A stretch of DNA of 64,000 nt from CAVUWL01 sp963700105. GTDB lineage: Bacteria; Actinomycetota; Thermoleophilia; Solirubrobacterales; 70-9. Where the stretch lies: the NCBI GenBank assembly GCA_963700105.1, contig CAVOWL010000001.1, forward strand, positions 62,001-126,000, given 5' to 3'. Numbering within the stretch: the first letter of the stretch is position 1; each line of letters starts with the position of its first letter. Under the pieces are notes generated by a model. That model worked only from the letters and a program-made list of their open reading frames with translations. It searched no databases and was not told the origin of the DNA. The position numbers were made by a program, and so were the translations under genes. Below are positions 41,252 to 50,110 of the stretch, one piece after another.

Positions 41252-42388
41252 ATGCGCGACGGAGACCGGGTGACATCGCTTGAGCTTTTCTTTGACCTCG
41301 TTTTCGTCCTGGCAATTACCCAATGCACGGCGCTCATGTCTCATCACCAGAGCTGGCTGGGCCTCGCCCAGGGATTGCTTGTGCTTGGCATGCTGTGGTG
41401 GTCGTGGGTCGGCTATGCCTGGCTGACCAGCGTCATCGATCCCGAGGAGGGTGCGGTGCGACTCGTCATCTTCGGCGCGATGGCGGCCCTCCTCATCGTC
41501 TCGGTCTGCGTGCCTCAGGCCTTCGGCAGCCTGGCGCTTGCGTTCGCGCTCGCCTACGGGGTGGTGCGCTCCGCGCATATCGCCCTGTTCATGCTCGCCA
41601 GTCCCGGCGATCCCGCCCTGCGTCGCTCGGTGCTGGGGCTGGCCGCGAGCACCGCGATAGCCGTCGCCCTGCTGGTCAGCGCGGCGATCATCGGCGGCCT
41701 CGGGCAGGGCGCACTCTGGGTCCTCGCCCTCATCCTCGACATGCTCGGTCCGTATTTTTTTGGCGCCGAGGGCTGGCGGCTTGAGCCCGGTCACTTTGCC
41801 GAGCGCCATGGCCTGATCGTGATCATCGCCCTCGGCGAGTCGATCGTCGCGATCGGTGTCGGGGCGGCCGGAACCCTCAGCCTCGGGATCGCGACCGCGG
41901 CCGTCCTCGGCGTCTCACTCGCGGCGGCGATGTGGTGGACGTACTTCGACGTGGTCGCCCTCGTTGCGGGGCGACGCCTCGCCGATGCCAGGGAGGGTCG
42001 CGAGCGCAATGAGATGGCCCGGGATTCCTATTCTTTTTTGCACCTGCCGATGGTTGCCGGAATCGTTCTCACCGCGCTTGGCCTAAAGATCACGATCGGT
42101 CATTTCGACGATCACCTGCGAAGCGTCGCCGCCTTCGCGCTGCTCGGCGGCCTCGCCATCTACCTACTTGGCCACGTCGCCTTTCGCTACCGCCAGGTGC
42201 ACACGATCAATCGCCAGCGCCTGGCGCTCTCGCTGCTGCTCTTGATCCTGGTGCCGGTGACCGCTCAGCTCTCGGCCTTGGCGGCGCTGGCGATCGTCGA
42301 TGTCTTGATCTGGGCGATGATCGCCTATGAGACAAAGGGCTACGGCGAGCGGCGCCAACGGGTGCGGCACCCTGGCATCCCAAATTGA
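41252..42388 (+). CDS. LtrA-family membrane protein (low temperature requirement A)
   Basis: 378 residues with about 10 transmembrane segments. It begins VTSLELFFDLVFVLAITQ, the hallmark LtrA start, and has HFAERHGLIVIIALGESIVAIG in the middle, given here as HFAERHGLIV then IIALGESIVAIG, the other hallmark. First described in Listeria growth in the cold; the molecular role is unknown. It is 46 bases upstream of the M42 peptidase gene on the same strand, so the two may be co-transcribed. Confidence 0.9.
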   Translation: MRDGDRVTSLELFFDLVFVLAITQCTALMSHHQSWLGLAQGLLVLGMLWWSWVGYAWLTSVIDPEEGAVRLVIFGAMAALLIVSVCVPQAFGSLALAFALAYGVVRSAHIALFMLASPGDPALRRSVLGLAASTAIAVALLVSAAIIGGLGQGALWVLALILDMLGPYFFGAEGWRLEPGHFAERHGLIVIIALGESIVAIGVGAAGTLSLGIATAAVLGVSLAAAMWWTYFDVVALVAGRRLADAREGRERNEMARDSYSFLHLPMVAGIVLTALGLKITIGHFDDHLRSVAAFALLGGLAIYLLGHVAFRYRQVHTINRQRLALSLLLLILVPVTAQLSALAALAIVDVLIWAMIAYETKGYGERRQRVRHPGIPN

Positions 42389-42434
42389 TGAGACAGGGAT
42401 GCGCACGGGGGTTTGAGGCGGCATACTGCGGGCC

Positions 42435-43481
42435 GTGACCGCAACCCCTGCACTCCTGGACAAACTGCTTCGCACCGCGGCGCCCTCCGGTTATGAGGAG
42501 CCGGCCGCAGCGGTCTGGCGAGATGCTGCCGGCTTTGCCGAGCTCTCCGGTGATGGGCTCGGCTCCTCGATCGCCCGCCTTGGCGAGGCGAAACCGTTGC
42601 TGGCGGTGGTCGGTCATATCGATGAGATCGGGCTTGTGATCACCCACATCGACGAGAAGGGCTTCCTCTACTTCGCTCCAATCGGTGGCTGGGATCCGCA
42701 GATTTTGGTTGGTCAGCGGGTCGCGGTCACCGGCCGGGACGAGGTGATTCCAGGGGTGGTCGGGCGCAAGCCAATCCACCTCCTGGAGCCAGATCAGCGC
42801 AAGAAGGTTGTCGAGCTCAAGGGCCTTCACATCGACATCGGCGCGGGCGACCGCGAGGCAGCCGAGGTGCAGGTGCGAGTGGGCGATCCGGTCGTGATCG
42901 CCGCCGAGCCGCTTGCGATGACGGGGGGGCGGTTGGTATCTCGTTCTATGGACAATCGCCTCGGCGCCTACGTTGCCCTGGAGGCGCTGCGCCGCAGCGG
43001 CGATCGCGGTCTCAGGGCAAGCTTCGCGGCGATCGCCGCGGTCCAGGAGGAGATCGGCCTCTTCGGCGCCCGCACCGCCGCCTTTGAGGTACGCCCAGAC
43101 CTGGCGATTGCCGTCGACGTGACCCACGCCACCGATGCTCCCGGCGTCGATGAGAAGGAGGTCGGCAGTCATCCGCTCGGCTCTGGGCCGGTGATCGGAC
43201 GCGGCTCGACCCTCTCGCCCAAACTCTTTGAGCTACTTCTCGAGGCCGCACTCGAGGCCGGAATCGAGCATACGATCAGCGCCAGTGGACGCGGCACCAG
43301 CACCGATGCCGACGTCTTGCAGATATCGCGCTCGGGTATCCCCACGGGGTTGGTGTCGATCCCAATCCGCTACATGCACTCGCCGGTCGAGTTGGTTGAC
43401 CTAGCCGACGTCGAGGCAACGGTTGAGCTAATCACCGCTTTTGCGCTGCGCCTGAACGAGAGCGTCGAGCTGAGTCGCTGA
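42435..43481 (+). CDS. M42-family metallopeptidase (glutamyl aminopeptidase-like)
   Basis: 348 residues with a GTG start. The di-metal site residues are all visible: His in VVGHIDEIGLVI, Asp in SRSMDNRLGAYVAL, the Glu pair in AAVQEEIGLFGAR, Asp in AIAVDVTHATD and His in RYMHSPVELVD. M42 enzymes are large cytoplasmic aminopeptidases that trim peptides. Length is typical. It converges with pepQ on the other strand, with 154 bases between that hold no clear terminator. Confidence 0.92.
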   Translation: MTATPALLDKLLRTAAPSGYEEPAAAVWRDAAGFAELSGDGLGSSIARLGEAKPLLAVVGHIDEIGLVITHIDEKGFLYFAPIGGWDPQILVGQRVAVTGRDEVIPGVVGRKPIHLLEPDQRKKVVELKGLHIDIGAGDREAAEVQVRVGDPVVIAAEPLAMTGGRLVSRSMDNRLGAYVALEALRRSGDRGLRASFAAIAAVQEEIGLFGARTAAFEVRPDLAIAVDVTHATDAPGVDEKEVGSHPLGSGPVIGRGSTLSPKLFELLLEAALEAGIEHTISASGRGTSTDADVLQISRSGIPTGLVSIPIRYMHSPVELVDLADVEATVELITAFALRLNESVELSR

Positions 43482-43635
43482 GCAGGGCGCGGCCGAGAGA
43501 TCTCAAGGCGGCCGGGCACCGCGGCGGGCGGCCAATCCAGGCCGAGCGGCTTGAGCCCAGGGTCAATCCCGAGTTCGACGCTCGACTCGTGCGAGGATCC
43601 CCCCACAGCGTCGTCGCTCCATCGCAGCGTTTTGG

Positions 43636-44694
43636 TCAATCGATCAGCAGCAGATCCTTGGAGAGGCCGCTGAGGTTTCGATACCCAGTCTCGGTGACGA
43701 TCACCAGGTCCTCAATTCGAACTCCGAACTCGCCCGGCAGATAGATCCCGGGCTCGATCGTCACCACCTCATCGACCTCGAGCACATCCTCAGAGCGCTG
43801 GGACAGGCGTGGTGACTCGTGCACCTCAAGGCCAACCCCGTGCCCGAGCCCGTGGCCAAAGCGCTGACCATGGCCCGCCGCATCGATCACCTCGCGGGCC
43901 AGCGCATCAAGCGCCTCCCCCCCCACCCCGGCGGCCACCCCGCCCAGCGCGGCGCCCTGGGCCTCGCGCACAACCCCATAGACCGCCCGCGCGCGCTCGC
44001 CCGGATCACCGGTGGCAATGGTGCGGGTGCCGTCGGAGCAATATCCATCGAGCTTGGCTCCCATGTCAAAGACGACCAGCTCCCCCCTCCCAATCTCTCG
44101 ATCACCGGGCTCAGCGTGGGGCAGGGCTCCGTTGGGGCCGGCGGCGACGATCGCCGGAAACGATGGGTCTCCACCAAGTTCCCTGATCCGGCCCTCGGTC
44201 GCACGAGCCACCTCGCGCTCACTGCGCCCAATCAATCCCCGCTCCAAAGACCAGCGCCAGACCTCATCGGCCAGCTCCGCGGCGGCGGCAATCGCCGCGA
44301 GCTCATCGACGTCCTTGACCCGCCGCAGCTCCTCCACGGCACCGCCAGCAGCGATCAGCTCCACACCCTCGCCGAGCTTCTCGCCGAGACGCTTCAGCGT
44401 CCGGACCGAGACATGGTCGTCCTCGAACCCGACCCTGCCATGCAGGCGCTCGGCGAGGCTCGCCAACCAGTCGCCCTCGATCGTCAGCACCTGCCACCCC
44501 TCGACCTCGGAGCCGGCCCGCTCGGTGTAGCGAAAGTCGGTGAGGAAAAGGCGATCACCGGCGCCGCAGACACAGGCTGCGTTGGTACCTCCGAACCCGG
44601 TCAGGTAACCGACGTTTACGAGATCAGTGACCAGAAACTGATCCAGCTCACGCTCCTTGAGGAGCGCTTCCAGACGGTCGCCACGGTCGGCCAT
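43636..44694 (-). CDS. pepQ: Xaa-Pro aminopeptidase/dipeptidase (M24 family)
   Basis: 352 residues. An N-terminal creatinase-like domain (about 1-120) is followed by the pita-bread catalytic domain. Metal ligands are Asp in VVFDMGAKLDGYCSDGTRT (both Asp residues), His in HGLGHGVGLEVHESP, Glu in VVTIEPGIYLPG and Glu in GVRIEDLVIV. It removes or splits proline-linked N-terminal residues from short peptides. Its ATG overlaps the aroQ stop (TGATG). In many actinobacteria this gene lies between aroQ and efp; here efp is 7 kb away. Confidence 0.9.
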   Translation of the reverse strand: MADRGDRLEALLKERELDQFLVTDLVNVGYLTGFGGTNAACVCGAGDRLFLTDFRYTERAGSEVEGWQVLTIEGDWLASLAERLHGRVGFEDDHVSVRTLKRLGEKLGEGVELIAAGGAVEELRRVKDVDELAAIAAAAELADEVWRWSLERGLIGRSEREVARATEGRIRELGGDPSFPAIVAAGPNGALPHAEPGDREIGRGELVVFDMGAKLDGYCSDGTRTIATGDPGERARAVYGVVREAQGAALGGVAAGVGGEALDALAREVIDAAGHGQRFGHGLGHGVGLEVHESPRLSQRSEDVLEVDEVVTIEPGIYLPGEFGVRIEDLVIVTETGYRNLSGLSKDLLLID

Positions 44695-45152
44695 CAGCGC
44701 CCCACCGGGCCGAGCTCGCGGGCCAAGATGCCGAGCGCCTCCGCGTAGCCCTCAGGGCCCTTTCCGAACAGCTTCGTGATCACGATGCCGTCAAAGACCG
44801 AAATCTTGCGCCAGTCCTCGCGGGACTCGACGTCTGAGAGGTGTACCTCCACCGCCGGCAGCGCCGCAATCTCAAGCGCATCGCCGATCGCCCGACTGTA
44901 GTGCGTCCAGGCACCGGCGTTGATCATGGCGGCGTCGGCGAGCTCGGGCAGGCGATGCAGGTACTCGACGAACTCGCCCTCAGAGTTGGTCTGAAAGAAG
45001 ATCGTCTGAAGCCCAAGCTCCCGCGCCCAGGCGGCGATCTTCATCTCCAGCTCATTTAGCGAGAGCCCCCCATAGACCGAGCTATCGCGGCGATCGAGGA
45101 TGTCGAAGTTGACCCCATGAAGAACCGCGACCCGGTTGTGTGCACTGCTCAT
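44694..45152 (-). CDS. aroQ: Type II 3-dehydroquinate dehydratase
   Basis: 152 residues. It converts 3-dehydroquinate to 3-dehydroshikimate. Type II motifs are LHGVNFDILDRRDSSVYGG (with the catalytic Tyr in VYGG), FFQTNSEGEFVEYLHRL, MINAGAWTHYSRAIGDAL (Asn and His of the active site) and VEVHLSDVESREDWR. The first loop is unusual in having DILDRRDSS where most have NLLGxRxP. A GGGAGGGGAG site precedes the ATG. Part of the aro unit, 54 bases after aroKB. Confidence 0.93.
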   Translation of the reverse strand: MSSAHNRVAVLHGVNFDILDRRDSSVYGGLSLNELEMKIAAWARELGLQTIFFQTNSEGEFVEYLHRLPELADAAMINAGAWTHYSRAIGDALEIAALPAVEVHLSDVESREDWRKISVFDGIVITKLFGKGPEGYAEALGILARELGPVGR

Positions 45153-45206
45153 AGGGGCACTCCCCTCCCGCCATTCTCGGCTCGTACTGGAGCGCTCATC
45201 AAGAAC

Positions 45207-46748
45207 TCAATTTCCTGGCGCCGAGAGCTCCTCGACGGCATCTCGGACCCTATCCGGATCCAGCACCTCGCCGCTGCGCGGCGCGCCCGGCTCGCTCAAC
45301 AAGACGAAGCCGACCCCAGCCGAGGTGCGCTTCTTGTCGTGCTGTAACGCAGCCAGAACAACCTCTGTCTCAACCCGCGGATCAAGCTGCAGCGGCAAGC
45401 CGTGGTGATCGAGCATTGAGCTGACCTGATCGCGGAGTGCCTCGGCCTCAGAGAGGCGAAGCGCGGCGAGCAGGCCGAGGCCGATCGCCTCGCCGTGGCG
45501 ATAGCGCGAGTATCCAGTTGCCGCCTCGATTGCATGCCCGACGGTGTGACCGAGATTCAGGACAGCCCGCTGACCCCGATCGCGCTCATCATCGCCAACG
45601 ACCTCACACTTATAGCGGGCGCAGGAAAAGATCACGTCACCGATCTCTTCGGGTCGCAATGAGGAGAGTCCCACGACCCGCTCCCACAGGGCGCCGCCGG
45701 CCAGAAGCGCCGTCTTTAGGACCTCGGCATAGCCGGCCGAGAGCTCCGGGCGGGGCAGCGTCTGAAGGGTCGCGGTGTCGACCATAACGGCGACCGGGAG
45801 ATGGTAGGCGCCGGCGTAGTTCTTACCCTCGGGCAGGTCGACCCCGGTCTTTCCGCCGTAGGCTGAATCGACCTGGGCGAGGAGTGTGGTGGGCACCTGC
45901 ACCACCGGCACGCCGCGCTGATAGATGTGGGCGCAGAAACCGCCGAGGTCCCCGACTACCCCGCCCCCGAGCGCGACGAGGTGATCCTCGCGGGTCATCA
46001 GCTCTCGGGCCAGCGCCCTCAGCGCCACCTCGACCTCGGCCAAGGTCTTTGAAGACTCGCCTGGTTTGACCTCAATCGCAGCGGCGAGGGGCGCCAGGCG
46101 GTCCGCATATAGGGGGGCAACGGTGGAGTCCGTGAGGCAGAAGCGGCGAGAGTCAAGCGGCCACCATTTGGCATCGAGCAGACCGTGGCCGACGAAGACC
46201 GGGTACTCACCCGAGGCGCTTTTTGCCCAAAGCATCCGGGTCCCGCTTGACATCTCCCCAAGCGCCTTGATCGAAGGGAGGGCCCGCCCGACCATGCCGC
46301 GATCACCGTTTGGCAAGACAACGTCGGCGAGCCCTTCATACAGGGGCAGGCGCACCGCCAAGAGGCGCGAGACGTCTGCGGCGCTCTTTGCCAGCGGCCG
46401 ATCGGTGTGGGCGATCCGCCGCCAAGCCTCGCCGGCGTCGATCTGCAGCCAGACGACGATGTGGCGCGAGAGGGCCGCTCGGATTCGCTGAGAGAGCACG
46501 CTGCCGCCGCCAAGCGCAATCGCTCCGCCATCTGCGCCCTCCAACAACGACCCCACAGACTCAGCCTCGCGGGCCCGAAACCCGTCCTCGCCGTAGCGCT
46601 CAAAGGCGGCGCTGATCGACATCCCGAACGCCGCTTCCATCAGCTCATCGATCTCGGTCGTGGCTAGCCCCGCCTTGCGCGCCGCGGCTAGGGCGTTGGA
46701 CTTGCCGGCGCCCATGAAGCCGATGAAGACGATCGCCGGCCGCTTCAT
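45207..46748 (-). CDS. aroKB: Bifunctional shikimate kinase / 3-dehydroquinate synthase (AroK-AroB fusion)
   Basis: 513 residues. Residues 1-165 are shikimate kinase: Walker A FIGFMGAGKSNALAAARKAG, EIDELMEAAFG, the GE..FR..E pattern YGEDGFRAREAES, IALGGGSVLS and the lid TDRPLAKS. Residues 170-513 are 3-dehydroquinate synthase: MTREDHLVALGGGVVGDLGG, VPTTLLAQVDSAYGGKTGVD, GYAEVLKTALLAG, LNLGHTVGHAIEA and RYRHGEAIGLGLL, covering NAD and zinc sites. There is no stop or new start between the halves. The kinase acts on step 5 and the synthase on step 2 of the shikimate pathway, so the fusion is about co-expression rather than channelling. It lies 4 bases after aroC. Confidence 0.93.
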   Translation of the reverse strand: MKRPAIVFIGFMGAGKSNALAAARKAGLATTEIDELMEAAFGMSISAAFERYGEDGFRAREAESVGSLLEGADGGAIALGGGSVLSQRIRAALSRHIVVWLQIDAGEAWRRIAHTDRPLAKSAADVSRLLAVRLPLYEGLADVVLPNGDRGMVGRALPSIKALGEMSSGTRMLWAKSASGEYPVFVGHGLLDAKWWPLDSRRFCLTDSTVAPLYADRLAPLAAAIEVKPGESSKTLAEVEVALRALARELMTREDHLVALGGGVVGDLGGFCAHIYQRGVPVVQVPTTLLAQVDSAYGGKTGVDLPEGKNYAGAYHLPVAVMVDTATLQTLPRPELSAGYAEVLKTALLAGGALWERVVGLSSLRPEEIGDVIFSCARYKCEVVGDDERDRGQRAVLNLGHTVGHAIEAATGYSRYRHGEAIGLGLLAALRLSEAEALRDQVSSMLDHHGLPLQLDPRVETEVVLAALQHDKKRTSAGVGFVLLSEPGAPRSGEVLDPDRVRDAVEELSAPGN

Positions 46749-46752
46749 CGGC

Positions 46753-47919
46753 CTAATGGCGCCAATCGATTCGCTTCCTGTAGGCCGCCAGCGCCGCCAG
46801 CGCGTCATCGATGTGATCGCCACCGAACTTCTCTCGATAACAGCGGGCCAGGGTGAGGCAGACCATCGCCTCCGCGACCACGGCGGCCGCGGGGACGACG
46901 GTGGAGTCGGTGCGCTCGCGCAGCGCTTGGGCCGGCTTGAGGGTCGAGGTGTCGACCGAGCGCAGCGGCTTGGTGAGGGTCGAAATCGGCTTGATCGCCG
47001 CCCGAACCGAGAGCGGTTGCCCATTGCTCATCCCCCCCTCCAGGCCGCCGGCATGATTCGTTTTGCGGTAATAGCCGCTCTTTTCGGACCAAAAAATCTC
47101 ATCGTGGGCCCCCGAGCCGGGCCGCGCAGCAACCTCCCAGGCTTCTCCGATCGCCACCCCCTTCACCGATTGGATTGAGGCGACCGCAGCGGCGAGGCGC
47201 CCGTCGAGCCGATCCTCCCAGGAAATGTGGGAGCCGAGCCCCGGGATCAGGCCAAAGGCGCGCACCTCAAAGCTGCCGCCGAGGCTCTCGTTGGCCTTGC
47301 GCAGTCGATTGATCTCGGCGACCATCGCCTCGCTCGCGACCCGATCCAAGCAGCGAACCGGATCCTCATCGACCGCAGCGAAGTCCGCGGGGCCCAGATC
47401 ATCGCGCTCGGGTGCCTTGACCGAGGCGATCTGGGTCACGTGGCTATAGACGCTGACCCCAAAAGCCGCGAGCAGGGCGCGAGCCAGGGAGCCAGACGCG
47501 ACCCGGGCCGCCGTCTCGCGGGCGCTGGCCCGCTCCAAGACGTTTCGAATGTCGCTATGGCCATACTTCTGGGATCCGACCAGGTCGGCGTGCCCGGGAC
47601 GCGGGAGGTGAACCTCCTCGACCGGGGCAGCAACCGGCCACGGACTCATCCGCTCCTCCCAGTTGGCGTAGTCGCGGTTGGCGACGAGGACAGCAATCGG
47701 GCTCCCGAGCGTGCGCCCGTGGCGCACGCCGGAGCGGATCTCAACCGAGTCGGTCTCGATCTTCATCCGCCCGCCTCGGCCGTGTCCGAGCTGGCGCCGA
47801 CCCATGTCGCGATCAAGCTCCTCGCGGCTCAGGGTGAGACCAGCGGGCATCCCCTCGACGATCGCAACCAAGCCGGGGCCGTGGGACTCACCAGCTGTCG
47901 TGAATCTAAAGCCGCTCAT
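46753..47919 (-). CDS. aroC: Chorismate synthase
   Basis: 388 residues, the full actinobacterial length. It forms chorismate from EPSP using reduced FMN. Signatures are FTTAGESHGPGLVAIVEGMP near the N-terminus, RRQLGHGRGGRMKIETD with its flavin-contacting Arg residues, PRPGHADLVGSQKYGHSDIR (given here as PRPGHADLVG then KYGHSDIRN, with ASARETAARVASG after it) and GGMSNGQPLSVRAAIKPIST. It is 31 bases after aroE on the same strand. Confidence 0.97.
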   Translation of the reverse strand: MSGFRFTTAGESHGPGLVAIVEGMPAGLTLSREELDRDMGRRQLGHGRGGRMKIETDSVEIRSGVRHGRTLGSPIAVLVANRDYANWEERMSPWPVAAPVEEVHLPRPGHADLVGSQKYGHSDIRNVLERASARETAARVASGSLARALLAAFGVSVYSHVTQIASVKAPERDDLGPADFAAVDEDPVRCLDRVASEAMVAEINRLRKANESLGGSFEVRAFGLIPGLGSHISWEDRLDGRLAAAVASIQSVKGVAIGEAWEVAARPGSGAHDEIFWSEKSGYYRKTNHAGGLEGGMSNGQPLSVRAAIKPISTLTKPLRSVDTSTLKPAQALRERTDSTVVPAAAVVAEAMVCLTLARCYREKFGGDHIDDALAALAAYRKRIDWRH

Positions 47920-47950
47920 TGCGCGCCTAGGCTATCGGCGCGAGGGACCG

Positions 47951-48742
47951 CTAGCCCTTGGCCGCGGCGCGCATAATCTCAATCGGGGGCTGTAACCCAG
48001 TCCAGATCGCCAGCGAAAGCGCTCCCTGCTGGACCAACACCTCGATTCCGTCAACCAGCGTCGCCCCGCCTTCCCCGGCCGCATCCAGGAGCCTGGTTGC
48101 CCCCGCTGCATAGACCAGGTCGACCACGATCTGGCCGGGCGAGAAGCGATCGACCGACAGCGGCAGCTCGAGGAATGGGTCCTCACCACCCAGGCCCACC
48201 GCGGTCGTATTGACAATCAACCCGTAATCGCCCTGGTCTGGTTCGCCGACCGGCCGACCGCCGAGCTCCTCACAGAGACGAAGTGATCGAAGCTCGGTGC
48301 GGTTCCAGACCTCCACCTCAGCACCCTCGCGGACAAGTGCCCAGACCGCCGCCCGACCGGCCCCCCCCGCTCCCAAAACAAGCGCCCGAAGCCCCTTCGT
48401 CGAACCCGGAAGCGAGTTGAGCAGGCCTTGGGCGTCGGTGTTATCGGCCCGGATCTCGGCACCGGAGAAGACCAGGGTGTTGGCGGCTCCGATCTCGCCT
48501 GCAACCGCCGAGAGCTGATCGGCAACGGCCAGCGCCGCGACCTTGTGGGGAACGGTGACATTGGCTCCTGCGTAGCCCTCGCTTGGCATCGCTTGCACCC
48601 GCCGCTCAAATTCATCGGGGGAGACCTCGATCGCCTCATAACTCCAGCGCTCGGCGAGCCCCAGCGCCGCAAGTGCGGCTTCCTGCATAGCGGGCGAGCG
48701 CGAGTGGGCGATCGGCTGCCCCAGCACGGCGAGACGGGGCAT
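47951..48742 (-). CDS. aroE: Shikimate dehydrogenase (NADP+)
   Basis: 263 residues. The shikimate-binding N-terminal domain has GQPIAHSRSPAMQEAAL (Ser pair), GANVTVPHKVAAL (catalytic Lys) and GAANTLV, then DNTDAQGLL with the catalytic Asp. The NADP domain has LVLGAGGAGRAAVWAL and WNRTELRSL, where the Asn-Arg-Thr favours NADPH. The end holds EVLVQQGALSLAIWTG, the usual Gln-Gly contact. Only 3 bases separate it from mltG. Confidence 0.95.
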   Translation of the reverse strand: MPRLAVLGQPIAHSRSPAMQEAALAALGLAERWSYEAIEVSPDEFERRVQAMPSEGYAGANVTVPHKVAALAVADQLSAVAGEIGAANTLVFSGAEIRADNTDAQGLLNSLPGSTKGLRALVLGAGGAGRAAVWALVREGAEVEVWNRTELRSLRLCEELGGRPVGEPDQGDYGLIVNTTAVGLGGEDPFLELPLSVDRFSPGQIVVDLVYAAGATRLLDAAGEGGATLVDGIEVLVQQGALSLAIWTGLQPPIEIMRAAAKG

Positions 48743-48745
48743 CGG

Positions 48746-49711
48746 CTATTCCCTGCAGCTGGTGGGCGCGTTGCCACCGGCTGCACTGCGGGCCGAGTTA
48801 TAGCGTTCGACGTCGCGTTGGAACTGGGCTTCATTTGACGAAAACGCGAGTTTGCCGCAGGTCCCTGGCTGATCGACGTAGAAGAGGTAGTTGACCTTGG
48901 CAGGGTGGGCGGCGGCTTCGATCGAGGCGAGGCCCGGACTGTCGATCGGCCCTGGTGGTAGCCCTGTATTCAGGCGGGTGTTATAGGGGGAGGGAGTGGC
49001 TAGCTGAGCTTCGGTCAACGGCTTGCTGAAATTTCCCGTCGCGAAGCGCACGGTGGCATCAATCCCAAGCGTCATCCCGTCGCGCAGACGGTTATAGATC
49101 ACGGCTGAGACGAGCTTGCGGTCCCGCTCCAACTGGGCCTCGCGCTCGATCATCGAGGCAATCGTCACGACGTCATAAACGGTCAGATTTTTGGAGTGCG
49201 CGTAGCTCATATTGACTCCCTTGATGCGTCGCTTGAAGTCTTCAAGTTGCAGCTGGACCAGTTCAGAGGCCTGGGCGTGCCGTCGTAGGTCAAAGGTATC
49301 GGGGAAAAGGAAGCCCTCGAGGTTCTTGGCCCCCTTTCCGCCGTAGCGGCTTGGGCTGAGATACCTCGAATGCACGCTCGCCGCGGTGTAGCTACCCCGC
49401 AGTCCATCCTGTTTGATCAGCTGGGCGGCCTGGGAGCGGTCATAACCCTCGGGGATCGTCACGGTCACCGTTTGCTCGGGTGCGGCAGCCGGGACAGCCG
49501 TCGAATCGCTGAAATGTCGGTAAAGGGCCACCGCGATCCCAACCCCGAGCAGACCGAGCGCGCCGAACATAAGGACCACCGCGACGCCGCGGCGCCTCTT
49601 TCGGACCCCTTCGGGAGGGCGACGATTTTCCTGGCGATCGCGACGACGGCGCTCTCGCTCGCTCGCCTCGGGGTCGTTGGAGGGCTCTTCCTGGAGCCAG
49701 TCTTCAACCAT
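48746..49711 (-). CDS. mltG: Endolytic murein transglycosylase MltG
   Basis: 321 residues. A charged cytoplasmic N-terminus (ERERRRRDRQENRR) precedes one transmembrane helix (VVLMFGALGLLGVGIAVAL, residues 46-65). The catalytic YceG domain has LEGFLFPDTFDLRR and VTIASMIEREAQLERDR (with the active-site Glu), then VIYNRLRDGMTLGIDATV and PSPYNTRLNTGLPPGPIDSPG. MltG cuts nascent peptidoglycan at the membrane and sets strand length. The ATG at 49711 has GGAGGAGG upstream and lies 8 bases inside the end of ruvX. Confidence 0.93.
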   Translation of the reverse strand: MVEDWLQEEPSNDPEASERERRRRDRQENRRPPEGVRKRRRGVAVVLMFGALGLLGVGIAVALYRHFSDSTAVPAAAPEQTVTVTIPEGYDRSQAAQLIKQDGLRGSYTAASVHSRYLSPSRYGGKGAKNLEGFLFPDTFDLRRHAQASELVQLQLEDFKRRIKGVNMSYAHSKNLTVYDVVTIASMIEREAQLERDRKLVSAVIYNRLRDGMTLGIDATVRFATGNFSKPLTEAQLATPSPYNTRLNTGLPPGPIDSPGLASIEAAAHPAKVNYLFYVDQPGTCGKLAFSSNEAQFQRDVERYNSARSAAGGNAPTSCRE

Positions 49712-50108
49712 TTTCCTCCTCCCTGATCTCGGAATGAGCGGCCAGGTAGGCCTCAAGCAGGTGGGCGGCGGCGAGCGAGTCAGGCGCTGCCTTTGCGCCC
49801 AGACGCTGGCTCCTCTCAGCCATCTTGGTCGTCAGGCGCTCATCGTAGGTATCGACGGGCGTCTCCAGTATCGCTTCCAGTTCAGCGCAGAAGCCGCGCG
49901 TTAGCGCCGCCTGAGCACCCTCCTCGCCACCGAGGTGAAGCGGAAGGCCGACCAAGACCAGCCCCACCTCAAGACGCCCCACCAACTCGGCCACCGAACG
50001 AGGCTCCGCGGGCTCGATCAGCGGCAGCGGAGTCGCCAAGGTCCCGCTCGGGTCAGAGACCGCGCAACCGATCCGAGCGGCGCCGTAGTCGAGGGCCAGG
50101 ATGCGCAT
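49704..50108 (-). CDS. ruvX: Putative pre-16S rRNA nuclease / Holliday-junction resolvase-like YqgF
   Basis: 134 residues of the RNase H-fold YqgF family. ILALDYGAARIGCAVSDPSG carries the first catalytic Asp, then LVLVGLPLHLGGEEGAQA (usual GLP loop), VDTYDERLTTKMAE with the acidic site, and DSLAAAHLLEAYLA with the last Asp. YqgF processes the 5' end of 16S rRNA in E. coli. The order alaS-ruvX-mltG is conserved in many Gram-positive bacteria. Confidence 0.93.
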   Translation of the reverse strand: MRILALDYGAARIGCAVSDPSGTLATPLPLIEPAEPRSVAELVGRLEVGLVLVGLPLHLGGEEGAQAALTRGFCAELEAILETPVDTYDERLTTKMAERSQRLGAKAAPDSLAAAHLLEAYLAAHSEIREEENG

Positions 50109-50110
50109 GG

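Noticed and set aside
43482..43635. Intrinsic terminator between the convergent M42 peptidase and pepQ genes
   Set aside because: G/C-rich inverted segments exist but no T-run follows on either strand, so I could not support one.
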